A DNA stretch of 64,000 bases from NCBI GenBank assembly GCA_020091685.1, contig CM034594.1:36271733-36335732 (forward strand), given 5' to 3'. Under the pieces are notes generated by a model, which searched no databases, was not told where the DNA came from, and saw only the letters and a list, made by a program, of their open reading frames with translations. Numbering within the stretch: position 1 is the stretch's first letter; the number at the start of each line of letters is the position of its first letter. This document shows positions 13,032-19,305 of this stretch, piece by piece. The translations under genes and the position numbers were made by a program. Source of the DNA: Lutjanus erythropterus (lineage: Eukaryota > Chordata > Actinopteri > Lutjaniformes > Lutjanidae).

Positions 13032-15412
13032 ATAGAAAACAGACTTTAAAAAAACTGTCTCTTGTTTGTTTTGTCAAGCCTCTAGAGCTTGTCTAAAAAT
13101 AAAATGATTTGTTCCTTGGCACATGGCCCAATTTTCAGCCAAAGTCTGTTTACAAGTTTTAAAATATTCTGCTTACTAACAAACAGGGCCAGAAACATGA
13201 CCTCCTGGTCAGGAGTCATTCAATGAGGGGAAAAAAAAGAAGCAGCCTTAAGCCTTTGTTACTCTTCAAGCTGCTGATTCATTTCCAGCAGTCAGACATT
13301 AACTGGAGTTTACGTCACTCAGCTGTTCTCACAAAGTCAGAGCAGAAAAGAAAAGAATTCCTCTGACAGGTTAATGGGTGGACCCTGGCATACAGCCCGA
13401 ACGGCCTGTGTTTGGATGGAACAGGGGCCTTGAGGACGAGGGCAGGTCGGGTCACCTCATCATAGTAAAGTCAGTGGATATGCCAGCTGACCAAATGATG
13501 CCCACGGAGGACATGAATGATTCAGATGGGCTTCTGAAATCCCCTGCACCTGCCCGATGTCCTGCTTTTCACCTGAGGGCTATTCATCCCCTGACAACCA
13601 GAGTCATCTCTGCAGGGGACTAATTACCCCGTATCACACAGAGGAAGGCAGAGAGGGGGAGAAAGAAAGAGGATGAGATCAAGAGCGAAATGGAAGAGGT
13701 AATGGAAAGTCCAGACAATGTCACAAAAATCACCTGTACCTTTAACACATTCTGCCCCGATCAAACTCTGCAATCCAATCCACTTTTGAAGATAAAAGCT
13801 AACAGTTAGCTGAGGAGCCTCACCTCTTTCTACCCCTCTTTTGGAAGCGGCCTGACAGAAACCTGAACAGAGACACGCAGAGGTCATTTGAGATGTCAGG
13901 GTGGTGCCCATCTCCCATTGTCCTCTGCTCTGTCAGCAACGGCTTAATACTATGCTGAAACGTTCACCACAGCACGCCAGAGATGGAAGAGAAGAATTAG
14001 AGGACACTGCTGGCGTCCACTCAGAGGACTCTTTAAATCTTAGGGAAACATCATTTAACCAAACAAGCAGGGTGAGCAGGATAGGATACTGAAATGGACA
14101 CTGTCAAACATGACAGTCAAAAAGCGCAATTGAACAGCTTTATTTGATTTCAATACAGAAAAAACATAGGACAACAAGAACCTTGCTTGAAAGTTCCATC
14201 TATTTGGAAAAAACAGGCTCAAATATATTGTATTAATTATAAAATATTGCAGCTCATGTTCAACAGTAGGTGTCACTGTTCACCCACTTCATTCTGCTAT
14301 ATTATGTTATACTACATTATATATTAAAACTGTAAGTGACTGTAATACAAATGTTCATTAAGGCTAAACATGTCAAGGTTGCCTCACCGAGCTTTAACAA
14401 TAAAGCTGTGGGTAGATTTTTTCAAAAGATTTAATACACACACACAGTGAGTTAGTTCATATTACAGCTTTAATCCAGGGCTGCAACTTATGATTATTTT
14501 TCATGAATGAGTTGATTATTTACCCGGTTAATCAATTAATAGTTGTTTGGTCTGTAAAATGTCAGGAAATTGTGAAAATGCTGATCAGTGTTTTCCGAAC
14601 CACAGGATGATGTCCTCAAATGTCCTGTTTTGCCCGCAATCCAAAGATATTCAATTTAATGTCATAAAAGCATAAAGAAACAAAAAAGTTACATATAAGC
14701 AGCTGGATTCACAGATTTATTTTTTTCTTAAAAAAACAAAGTGATTAATCGATTATCAATATATTATCAATAGTTAATGAAATAGTTAATTTAATAATCA
14801 GCTAATAATCGATTAATCGTTGCCGCGCTACTTTAGTCAGCAACATAAACTACTGATATCTGATTAAATTGGCCTCTAACATAAAGACTTGTAATACAAA
14901 TTGAAATGTCAAATAGTGTGAGCCTTACACCATGATTTATACTGAGTTTATATAAGCAAAAATAAAATAAAATAATAATAATAATGATAATGATAATAAA
15001 GATTTTTTTCTAACTTGCTCCACTAATTGAATGGGTGCCTCACCTTGGACACTGCGTCCTCGCAGGACTGGATGCGGGACAGGAGCTTCGGCTGGCCGTC
15101 CGCCGGGGAGAGCGGAGGTGAGGTGGAGGCTGTCCGCCTCTGCAGCTCGGTGCCGGCTTCAATCTGGTATTCACCCTCCTCCTCTGAGTGGTGGTCTTGT
15201 TTGGGAGCGTTGGCAACCACCGCGGCATGAGTGGGGCCGTCCCCGGGAGGAGTGTCCCTCCACCGGGTCTCAATCTCCTGGATATCCAGGTGCCTCAGGA
15301 CGGCGTGGAGCAGAGCGTGTAGGGCGCTGAAGTTGACAGCTCCCCTCTGAGGTGTCCCGATGGACAGGTCTAACAGTTCATACAAGCTGATGGTTTCCTC
15401 CGACTTCGACAT
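1..15412 (-). CDS. qrich2: QRICH2-like DUF4795-family protein gene, coding span of 17 exons (3' end outside window)
   Basis: Seventeen exons on the minus strand, each bounded by AG and GT (one GC) and all phase-compatible, join to 780 codons with no stop. Residues 1-123 hold an N-terminal block (LYELLDLSIGTPQRGAVNF...ALHALLHAVLRHLDIQE) that I recognise from the QRICH2/C16orf96 family. Residues ~124-640 are mostly Lys/Glu/Leu/Gln-rich coiled coil and include the DUF4795 core (KADKSALESKVSRLQFD, GQEQDWHKVIDKL, KLDRIELDSMK). Residues ~645-780 match the family's C-terminus: FHCLSCDRP with a CxxC pair, PFTVYALEQFRQHYR, and DYSHLTV..SCGGSHT. Human QRICH2 is a sperm-flagellum protein whose loss causes flagellar defects; the same role here is inference. 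The long Gln-rich repeat region of the mammalian protein is absent. It could instead be the C16orf96 homologue; the family call is sure, the orthology is not. Roughly 100 C-terminal residues lie beyond position 1. Confidence 0.85.
217..414 (-). CDS. qrich2: QRICH2-like gene, exon 16 (residues 682-748)
   Basis: ATCTCAG|CCTG acceptor and CTGCA|GTGAGT donor; 65 codons plus split codons. Encodes SLQPGCSSYNFVLASTVRRK and REHLQRSHAAMCRQIESAQR. A nearer AG at about 384 (TTAG|GAGG) would also keep the frame, but it loses the SLQPG segment whose length matches the mammalian protein, and the chosen site has the better pyrimidine tract. Confidence 0.85.
605..652 (-). CDS. qrich2: QRICH2-like gene, exon 15 (residues 666-682), microexon-sized
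   Basis: A 48-base exon: CATCAG|GCC acceptor, AGGAG|GTGAGA donor, phase 2 in and out. Encodes PFTVYALEQFRQHYR, matching the family's R-PYTVFELEQVRQHSR element. Confidence 0.9.
887..952 (-). CDS. qrich2: QRICH2-like gene, exon 14 (residues 644-666), CxxC motif
   Basis: TTACAG|ACAA acceptor and GCACC|GTGAGT donor, 66 bases. Encodes QLVDRFHCLSCDRPIVKYTP. The FHCLSCDRP block with two cysteines is nearly invariant in the family and may bind a metal (inference). Confidence 0.93.
953..2148 (-). other. Intron 13 of the QRICH2-like gene
   Basis: About 1.2 kb of AT-rich DNA. I see no repeat or coding signal that I can name. Confidence 0.75.
2149..2267 (-). CDS. qrich2: QRICH2-like gene, exon 13 (residues 605-644)
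   Basis: TTGTAG|TTG acceptor and CGAAA|GTATGT donor; 39 codons plus two bases. Encodes LDRIELDSMKTQLEGRWKSI then HEKLQAQGAPEHEDAAALRK; the LDR-EL-D..K..LE.RWK pattern is conserved in the family. Confidence 0.92.
2376..2540 (-). CDS. qrich2: QRICH2-like gene, exon 12 (residues 550-604), DUF4795 core
   Basis: CGCAG|AAA acceptor and AAG|GTAAAT donor, 55 codons, phase 0. This is the most recognisable family segment: KADKSALESKVSRLQFDSVT, MFHELLNKVTGQEQDWHKVI, DKLSTEMECK. Confidence 0.93.
2806..2874 (-). CDS. qrich2: QRICH2-like gene, exon 11 (residues 527-549)
   Basis: CACAG|GAA acceptor and ATA|GTGAGT donor, 23 codons, phase 0. Encodes ELYKTMVELEEKKADKQMVE then SEI, part of the DUF4795 coiled coil with the family's characteristic KADK element. 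Confidence 0.9.
3637..3759 (-). CDS. qrich2: QRICH2-like gene, exon 10 (residues 486-526)
   Basis: GTCAG|AAT acceptor and GAG|GTAGAC donor, 41 codons, phase 0. Encodes NEELINDVQKAILQLQAESE, KLHESTSCLHEDNRQKQSHI: continuous coiled coil. Confidence 0.9.
3760..5286 (-). other. Intron 9 of the QRICH2-like gene (GC-AG)
   Basis: About 1.5 kb. Its middle, 4266-4700, is a fish dispersed repeat that starts AGAGGTGGCAAAAATA and contains a degenerate TTTTTGTCTTGTTA tandem. Poly-T at 4901-4915. Confidence 0.75.
4266..4700 (+). repeat. Fish dispersed repeat, family A, copy 1
   Basis: Starts AGAGGTGGCAAAAATATACA and TCTGTACT..AGTAGAAGTACAGATA; the same 5' part occurs at 51034 and 59458. The right half is a degenerate tandem of TTTTTGTCTTGTTATG-like units. 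I recognise this as a common dispersed sequence of percomorph fish; its class is unknown to me. Confidence 0.7.
5287..5553 (-). CDS. qrich2: QRICH2-like gene, exon 9 (residues 397-485), GC donor
   Basis: CCTCAG|CTG acceptor; 89 codons, from LDDLRSILEDMILSLTSQL through an acidic/Ser stretch (DDVEQDESDSEGLSQSKE) to QDTVNNLLQQLNEGRAGPLN. No GT donor exists near the end: the frame meets TGA at 5278-5280. The sequence GAG|GCAAGC closely fits the GC-AG donor consensus and leaves phase 0, exactly what exon 10 needs. I therefore place the end at 5287. If the site is not used, the protein would stop nine bases later without the DUF4795 core and the C-terminal domain. Confidence 0.85.
5554..6992 (-). 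other. Intron 8 of the QRICH2-like gene
   Basis: About 1.4 kb. It includes a truncated copy of a fish repeat rich in ATATCGTGATATGAGACTAG (6075-6240). The remainder is AT-rich with no coding signal. Confidence 0.75.
6075..6240. repeat. Truncated dispersed repeat with ATATCGTGATATGAGACTAG
   Basis: The segment from ATATCAATATCGTGATATGA through CTTATCAGACTGTTCTAGC resembles the inner part of a widespread fish non-autonomous element whose ends normally read GGGCGATATGG...; both ends are missing here. Confidence 0.5.
6993..7092 (-). CDS. qrich2: QRICH2-like gene, exon 8 (residues 363-396)
   Basis: GTCCAG|GAAG acceptor supplies the third base of codon 363; 33 further codons to GATCAG. Encodes RKSVQKLEEGVKQLKSKQAL, NEERADKITLLQDQ, strongly coiled-coil. 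The donor reads CAG|GTCAGA, with an unusual C at intron position +3, but phase 0 fits exon 9. Confidence 0.86.
7496..7620 (-). CDS. qrich2: QRICH2-like gene, exon 7 (residues 322-363)
   Basis: ACAAAG|CTG acceptor and CTCAG|GTAAAG donor; 41 codons plus two bases (phase 2). Encodes LNSLEEMFMSQDRETGSEAA followed by a Ser/Ala/Thr-rich segment and HELRQQISYLR. The acceptor has a weak pyrimidine tract, so the 5' edge is slightly less certain than the others. Confidence 0.82.
7763..7848 (-). CDS. qrich2: QRICH2-like gene, exon 6 (residues 293-321)
   Basis: The acceptor is TTTAG|GTCC, not the CAG eight bases downstream, because exon 5 ends with one spare base and only this choice keeps the frame (GPQNELNNLMDQLKQQRALI). 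Donor AAG|GTGGGT, phase 0. Coiled-coil content. Confidence 0.87.
8250..8470 (+). repeat. Fish dispersed repeat, family B (AGCTTAGC element), copy 1
   Basis: Contains TTAGCTTAGCTTAGCACAAA followed by GACTGGAAACAGG, preceded by GATACCACTCTCATTTCTGC. Related sequences in this window: 32400-32590 in the same orientation, and 32790-32940 and 39690-39840 in the opposite orientation. Confidence 0.65.
8640..8725 (+). repeat. LINE-type 3' tail with GATTCT repeats
   Basis: The sequence GGCAAATAAAGTGATTCTGA followed by further GATTCTGATT units is typical of 3' ends of fish non-LTR retrotransposons, which end in short tandem units rather than poly-A. Only the tail is visible. Confidence 0.5.
8910..9144 (-). 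CDS. qrich2: QRICH2-like gene, exon 5 (residues 215-293)
   Basis: ACAG|ATT acceptor and AAGG|GTAACT donor; 78 codons plus one base (phase 1). A Pro/Thr-rich linker (QPATDTPAVLPGPPQQTRPS) is followed by a helix ending DQSQLSHLRKLITDKG. The phase-1 end is confirmed by the fit to the next exon (G|GT codon). Confidence 0.9.
9145..10314 (-). other. Intron 4 of the QRICH2-like gene
   Basis: About 1.2 kb of AT-rich sequence without recognisable repeats or coding signal apart from a T-run near 9970. Confidence 0.75.
10315..10428 (-). CDS. qrich2: QRICH2-like gene, exon 4 (residues 177-214)
   Basis: GGCAG|AAA acceptor and AAG|GTAAGA donor, 38 codons, phase 0. Encodes KYLKDTFQKYPDPEELSQCV, TWDVMQSALLTEKENPQK; the YPDPEELSQCVTWDVMQ stretch looks like a family motif rather than plain coiled coil. 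Confidence 0.9.
10661..10738 (-). CDS. qrich2: QRICH2-like gene, exon 3 (residues 151-176)
   Basis: CCAG|ATG acceptor and GTG|GTGAGC donor, 26 codons, phase 0 at both ends. Encodes MVGAQAETITAVETYCNRV then DTLEETV, amphipathic helix. Confidence 0.9.
11259..11339 (-). CDS. qrich2: QRICH2-like gene, exon 2 (residues 124-150)
   Basis: CAG|GCC acceptor and AAG|GTGAGT donor enclose 27 codons, phase 0 at both ends. The peptide AMKLIEELHSQKDNLKEEIK is a typical heptad-type coiled coil and continues exon 1 in frame. Confidence 0.9.
11640..11868 (-). repeat. Family C repeat (GGGCTGCAACTAA element), reverse copy
   Basis: Ends TTAGTTGCAGCCCTA, and contains CAGTAAACTGAATATC and TTTTCTGACATTTAATGG. This is the complement of the copies at 14477 and 31665. 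A common teleost non-autonomous element. Confidence 0.65.
12795..12970 (+). repeat. Family C repeat, 3'-part fragment
   Basis: The segment GAGAAGCTGGAGCCAGTAAA with CTAAAAATGACTTAAATGAT parallels AAGAAGCTGGAACCAGTAAA in the copy at 31665. The 5' part is missing. Confidence 0.5.
13002..13029 (+). repeat. A28 homopolymer
   Basis: Twenty-eight A residues. It may be the tail of an old retroposed insertion, but no element is recognisable immediately upstream. Confidence 0.9.
14477..14822 (+). repeat. Family C repeat, near full-length copy
   Basis: Starts GGGCTGCAACTTATGATTAT, includes AAAATGTCAGGAAATTGTGA and CCAAAGATATTCAATTTAAT, and ends in AATCGATTAATCGTTGC. Both ends are rich in ATTAATCGATTA-type palindromes. 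Confidence 0.65.
15044..15412 (-). CDS. qrich2: QRICH2-like gene, coding exon 1 (residues 1-123)
   Basis: The ATG at 15412 is chosen because MSKSEETISLYELLDLSIG begins the family's conserved N-terminal domain; the frame is open a little upstream but has no ATG there. The exon ends SCEDAVSK at an AAG|GTGAGG donor, phase 0. The second half is Pro/Ser/Glu-rich linker (EEEGEYQIEAGTELQRR). The exon is clearly GC-richer than the introns around it. Confidence 0.92.
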
Positions 15413-15465
15413 TTTGTTTGAGTCCGATACCACAGCCGTTAATAGTTAAACTTTAGCTAACGTTA

Positions 15466-15720
15466 GCTAGCTCATAAAAAAAAAAAGTCTCACCTTTCCC
15501 TTTATATTTTATCGAACAAAATCGACTTGTGACGACCACTGTCTTTATCAATAGCGACAATATTCTGAATAAAGTAGCTTATAACAATAAATGTTAAAAT
15601 AACTTTGCTCTTTCTCTAACGGTAGCTAACGTGTCCAGCATCTCACCTGCAGCAGTAATCTCGGAGGTTGGCAGTAGAATGTAATCATGTTCAACGGGAA
15701 CTAGAACCCTGCTTCAGACC
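15466..15720 (-). other. Possible 5' UTR intron and non-coding first exon of the QRICH2-like gene
   Basis: Upstream of the ATG the minus strand has a strong donor CTGCAG|GTGAGA (last exon base 15647) and, 53 bases above the ATG, a ten-T tract followed by ATGAGCTAG (first exon base 15466). A second donor-like AAAG|GTGAGA lies near 15491. This suggests a spliced 5' UTR with transcription starting somewhere near 15650-15760. No TATA box is evident. The exact structure cannot be fixed from sequence alone. Confidence 0.35.
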
Positions 15721-17258
15721 AGACGGATTTACCGGAACAACAGTGAATTTTCCTTCAAAATAAAGCTTTTAGGACGAACAAACTAGCACATTCCAAAGAA
15801 CGCCTATTTTATATGCAGTAAAAACGCTATAACTGTTTGATTCTCAACATAGTTTTGCTCATTAGCTCCAAATTTTGCACGAGGTTGTTGTGAAGTTTTC
15901 AACATTGGCGTTCGCCAGCATTAATTTTGAAGCTTGTGACTGGATGTAGTATTTGACGTTGGTAACAGCTTGACGCCACTTTTTCTCTGCGGATTCCCAC
16001 GCTGTTATCGACCGACTCGCAGCGTTACCGGTCACCAAGCAACCACTGGGGATCATGCGGCGTTCACGGAATAGGAAAAAATGCAGGATTTCGATCAACT
16101 CTTTATTTTCTTTAATCTCCCCACGGACAGAAGTATTCCTTTCCATTTTTATGATACTAGAACCAATAAATATGTGTTTAAACTCATTTTCAATAAAACA
16201 AATAAATATACAAATAAATAAGCAAGTAATTAAATTATTTAAAAATATAATGATTGTATATATTATCAATCATTTTATCGGCACAATATTTTATTCACAA
16301 AACTGAATATCCATTTGTTTTAAGAAGGATTTAATACATACATACGTACATACATACATTCATACACATGTATGTATTCATATATGAATACAAAGCATTA
16401 ATTTTTAATTAATTTACTCTCAACAGAATAATGATAAATACAAAATTATAACAACTGAATCCTACTTCAGTAATTCAGAATTGGAGAGAGATTAATTAAT
16501 TTTTTGACCGCTACAACTGATCAGCAACTGCTTCAATCTGAAATCTTGTTACAGCTAAAGACAGCATATGTGAGGCTCATGTTAATGTTGGCAGAACTTT
16601 GCAAATCTCCTCTGGTTGCATCTGGTAGTTGTGGTGGCATTGCAGCAGGTGCTTCACGATCTGTTGCCCAGCAGGGATCTGCACTCTATTGAGTGACCTC
16701 TTCTGCTTCATTTCTTCTCTGAATTAAACTAAATTAAACTGCCATTTTTTAGAGTTAGCACAAGTCAAACTCACAGAGATTGTAGCCTCCTCCTACATTG
16801 AAAAGTATGCAGTTAAAGTTTCCAAAGAGCTAACAGAACAATTGAACGAGCTAACAGGACAATGGTCAAGCATCAGGGAGATGAAAAATACTGAATTTGT
16901 CAAAAAAAGAAGCCTATTTAGAATATGTTATTGTTAAAAAATTAGACAAAATACATAATACTGACAGACTGTTTGAAAAAGTTCCAAACAATTTCAAGAA
17001 AAGTCATCTCTGATTCACTATTCTAATGAAACAATCTGATAAAATTAATTCAAATTGCTTGTTTTACATAAACTAATTTTGAGGTATGAATGTTACTTTT
17101 TGGATGTGTAGTATTTTTTCTCTAAAATTTAAATGACTGTATTTTTTACCTTACACCAATTTTATCTGTAGATTATTGTTTTAAAAAGTAACATGAACAA
17201 ACTATGTTAATATAGGTGTTGCTAGCTAGCATATAGGATTTCATCAAGGCTGTGGTCG

Positions 17259-17291
17259 GGGGCCTTCGTAACACTGTGTTACAACGGCCCC
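17259..17291. repeat. 33-base near-perfect palindrome
   Basis: Arms GGGGCCTTCGTAACAC and GTGTTACAACGGCCCC pair at 14 of 16 positions around a single T at 17275. Confidence 0.8.
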
Positions 17292-19212
17292 TGAGACAAA
17301 TGGCCTAGTATAAGCACCTTGTTTGTGTTGACATATGTTTTGTTAGAATATGAGCATATTTCCCTAAACTTTTACTATGAATGCACATGATGCCTGACAT
17401 CTAAAAGAAATGAATTACTTCAACAGTAATGTGATTATTTTGAGGTGCACTTTTATTTGAGATTCAGTGGATTTATATGATTTATTTTTCAGTGTTACAA
17501 TTGCCTCCAACCATTGTTACAGGGAGGCTATTGTAACACTCTGACTTCATGTATTAAATTTAATATTATAAGTCTTATCTTTATTACTGAAAATATTTCA
17601 GTTGTATTATTAATTAGTGCACATAGATGTTTCTTACATCAAAAGAAAATTTCAAATATTCTGTTAGTTATGAAGGAAAATGCAAAATATAGTTATAATT
17701 GCCCTCAGTGTCCCCACCACCAATAACCTGTCATTTAACAGGTCAGCCTGTGGAGGGCGCTGCAGTCAGCATCTCCTCTTCTCTCTGGAGGAATGTAAGA
17801 CAGAATTCCTCCCTGGAACAAAAGGACCTGTTAACCAGACAGCCACATGGGAAGCACCACAGAGGGGTTATTGTGCATGAGTGAAAACTTTTTTCATTGT
17901 TGTTTCTCCTCCATGAATACTGACACTTTAATTCACCAACATCATCATCATAACACACTGTGGTATGGAGCCACTGCTGAATGTGCAGTTACCAAAGTAG
18001 TGTTAAACCAAAGTGTATCATTCTCTGGCTTCCTCTGTGAGCCCCAAAACACAGAAATACTGTCAAACTTACACTGTATCTTGGAATTTCATAGAGTTTA
18101 TGTTCTTCAGAGCTGGAATTGTTTTTTTTTTGTTTTTTTTAACATTATAAACAGTTAAAGATTGTAGAGGAAGAAGACCATGGCAGCATAAACTATGATA
18201 TTCTGCCACGGTCAGCACCAACTGTGATTTCTGTGTTTTTACATTCTTTATTACAATACAACAGTTACCATGATCCAAATAAAAAATTGTAATTGTCCGC
18301 CTTTTCATTTCATAATAACACTGGATATTCTAATGACATATCGACTGCTAAACTGATAATATCTCGTTTTCATTTCAGACATCAGAAACCTTTTCTGATT
18401 TTTTTTTCCTTTTTGGTCAAAAAAGTGGACTCTGGGCTCTTGACCTCAGTATATACAGTCCTGTCTGCAACCCTGATGTTCATATGGATGTTTGTAAGAT
18501 TAAAAAAGTGCTGCAGGTCCAACATTTTTCTCTAGAATGAAACTCCTAAAACTCCTGACAGTGCTACTATCTTTTCGCAGGGGAAAGGGCTATAATTACA
18601 TGTAGTTTGTGCACAGTATCTGCCTTCTCCTATCAAAAAAGAAAAAGCTTTTCCTCTCAATCCCCGAGGGGGCTATGACAGCCCCTATACCCCTAGTCCC
18701 GCCCACCCCCTCTGCCCTATCTCAGGCATTAACATGCAAAAAACAACATAAGTCACGGAAAAGCAAATCATGCCAAAATAAGGAATCCACAAACAGTTTT
18801 GGGAATTAACAGTGAGTGATGCGTTGGGCCCTGCAGGCGCGCTGACCTGGCGATGGGCAGAGGTTTAGAAAGCGTAGTAGCGGAAAACAATGGAAAAGTT
18901 GTGTTTGTGAACAGGTTGGGAAAGTTTTGGCCCAAAAAGAGTTGTAGCGCTCTTCCTCCTTGCACGGATGCGGTTTCGGGAATCGATAACATGTAAGTTT
19001 TGATACACTCACTGCACAGTTTATTTGTAATTAACCTCATTACAGTACTGTTTGAAACTTTGCCAACATTTAAGTTTTTAAAAAAGTGATTGTTTTCATG
19101 CTTTTCTTGCGGTTAGGCTGCGGGGGGAACTGGACCACAACTCCAAAAGGTGCTTGGAACTGTAATACCCGTGGAGTTAAAATGTGTGTGTGAAACCTAA
19201 CAAAGAAAAGAC

Positions 19213-19305
19213 ATGAACAATGGCAGAAAGAGAGAGGAAGAACGCGGCTGTGTATCGCAGCGTCTCTTTCAAAAAGTTTGGCTCCTGGAGCGCCAACAGG
19301 AGTGA
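19213..19305 (+). other. Upstream ORF overlapping the arhgef17 start codon
   Basis: An ATG at 19213, seven bases upstream of the arhgef17 ATG and in another frame, opens 30 codons ending in TGA at 19303-19305. Its context (G at -3, A at +4) is weaker than that of the main start. Ribosomes starting here would miss the main ORF, so it could dampen translation (inference). Confidence 0.5.

Larger units (their letters stand above)
11340..15043 (-). other. Intron 1 of the QRICH2-like gene
   Basis: A 3.7-kb intron. It contains copies of a dispersed repeat ending in TTAGTTGCAGCCCTA (11640-11868 reverse, 12795-12970 and 14477-14822 forward), an A28 run at 13002-13029, and AT-rich stretches such as 12165-12225. 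A less AT-rich, apparently unique patch lies at 13190-13620. I found no exon in it. Confidence 0.8.
15413..19219. other. Intergenic region between divergent start codons
   Basis: 3.8 kb that must carry the promoters of both genes. 15470-15760: upstream region of the QRICH2-like gene. 15880-16070: a ~190-bp less AT-rich segment with several CpGs, unidentified. 16070-16500: AT-rich, with an ATAC microsatellite at 16335-16362. 16500-17210: unrecognised. 17259-17291: a near-perfect 33-base palindrome. 18650-19219: a C-rich stretch (CCCGCCCACCCCC near 18697), CpGs, then the arhgef17 5' UTR. No convincing ORF: the longest frames here lack any family resemblance. Confidence 0.7.
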
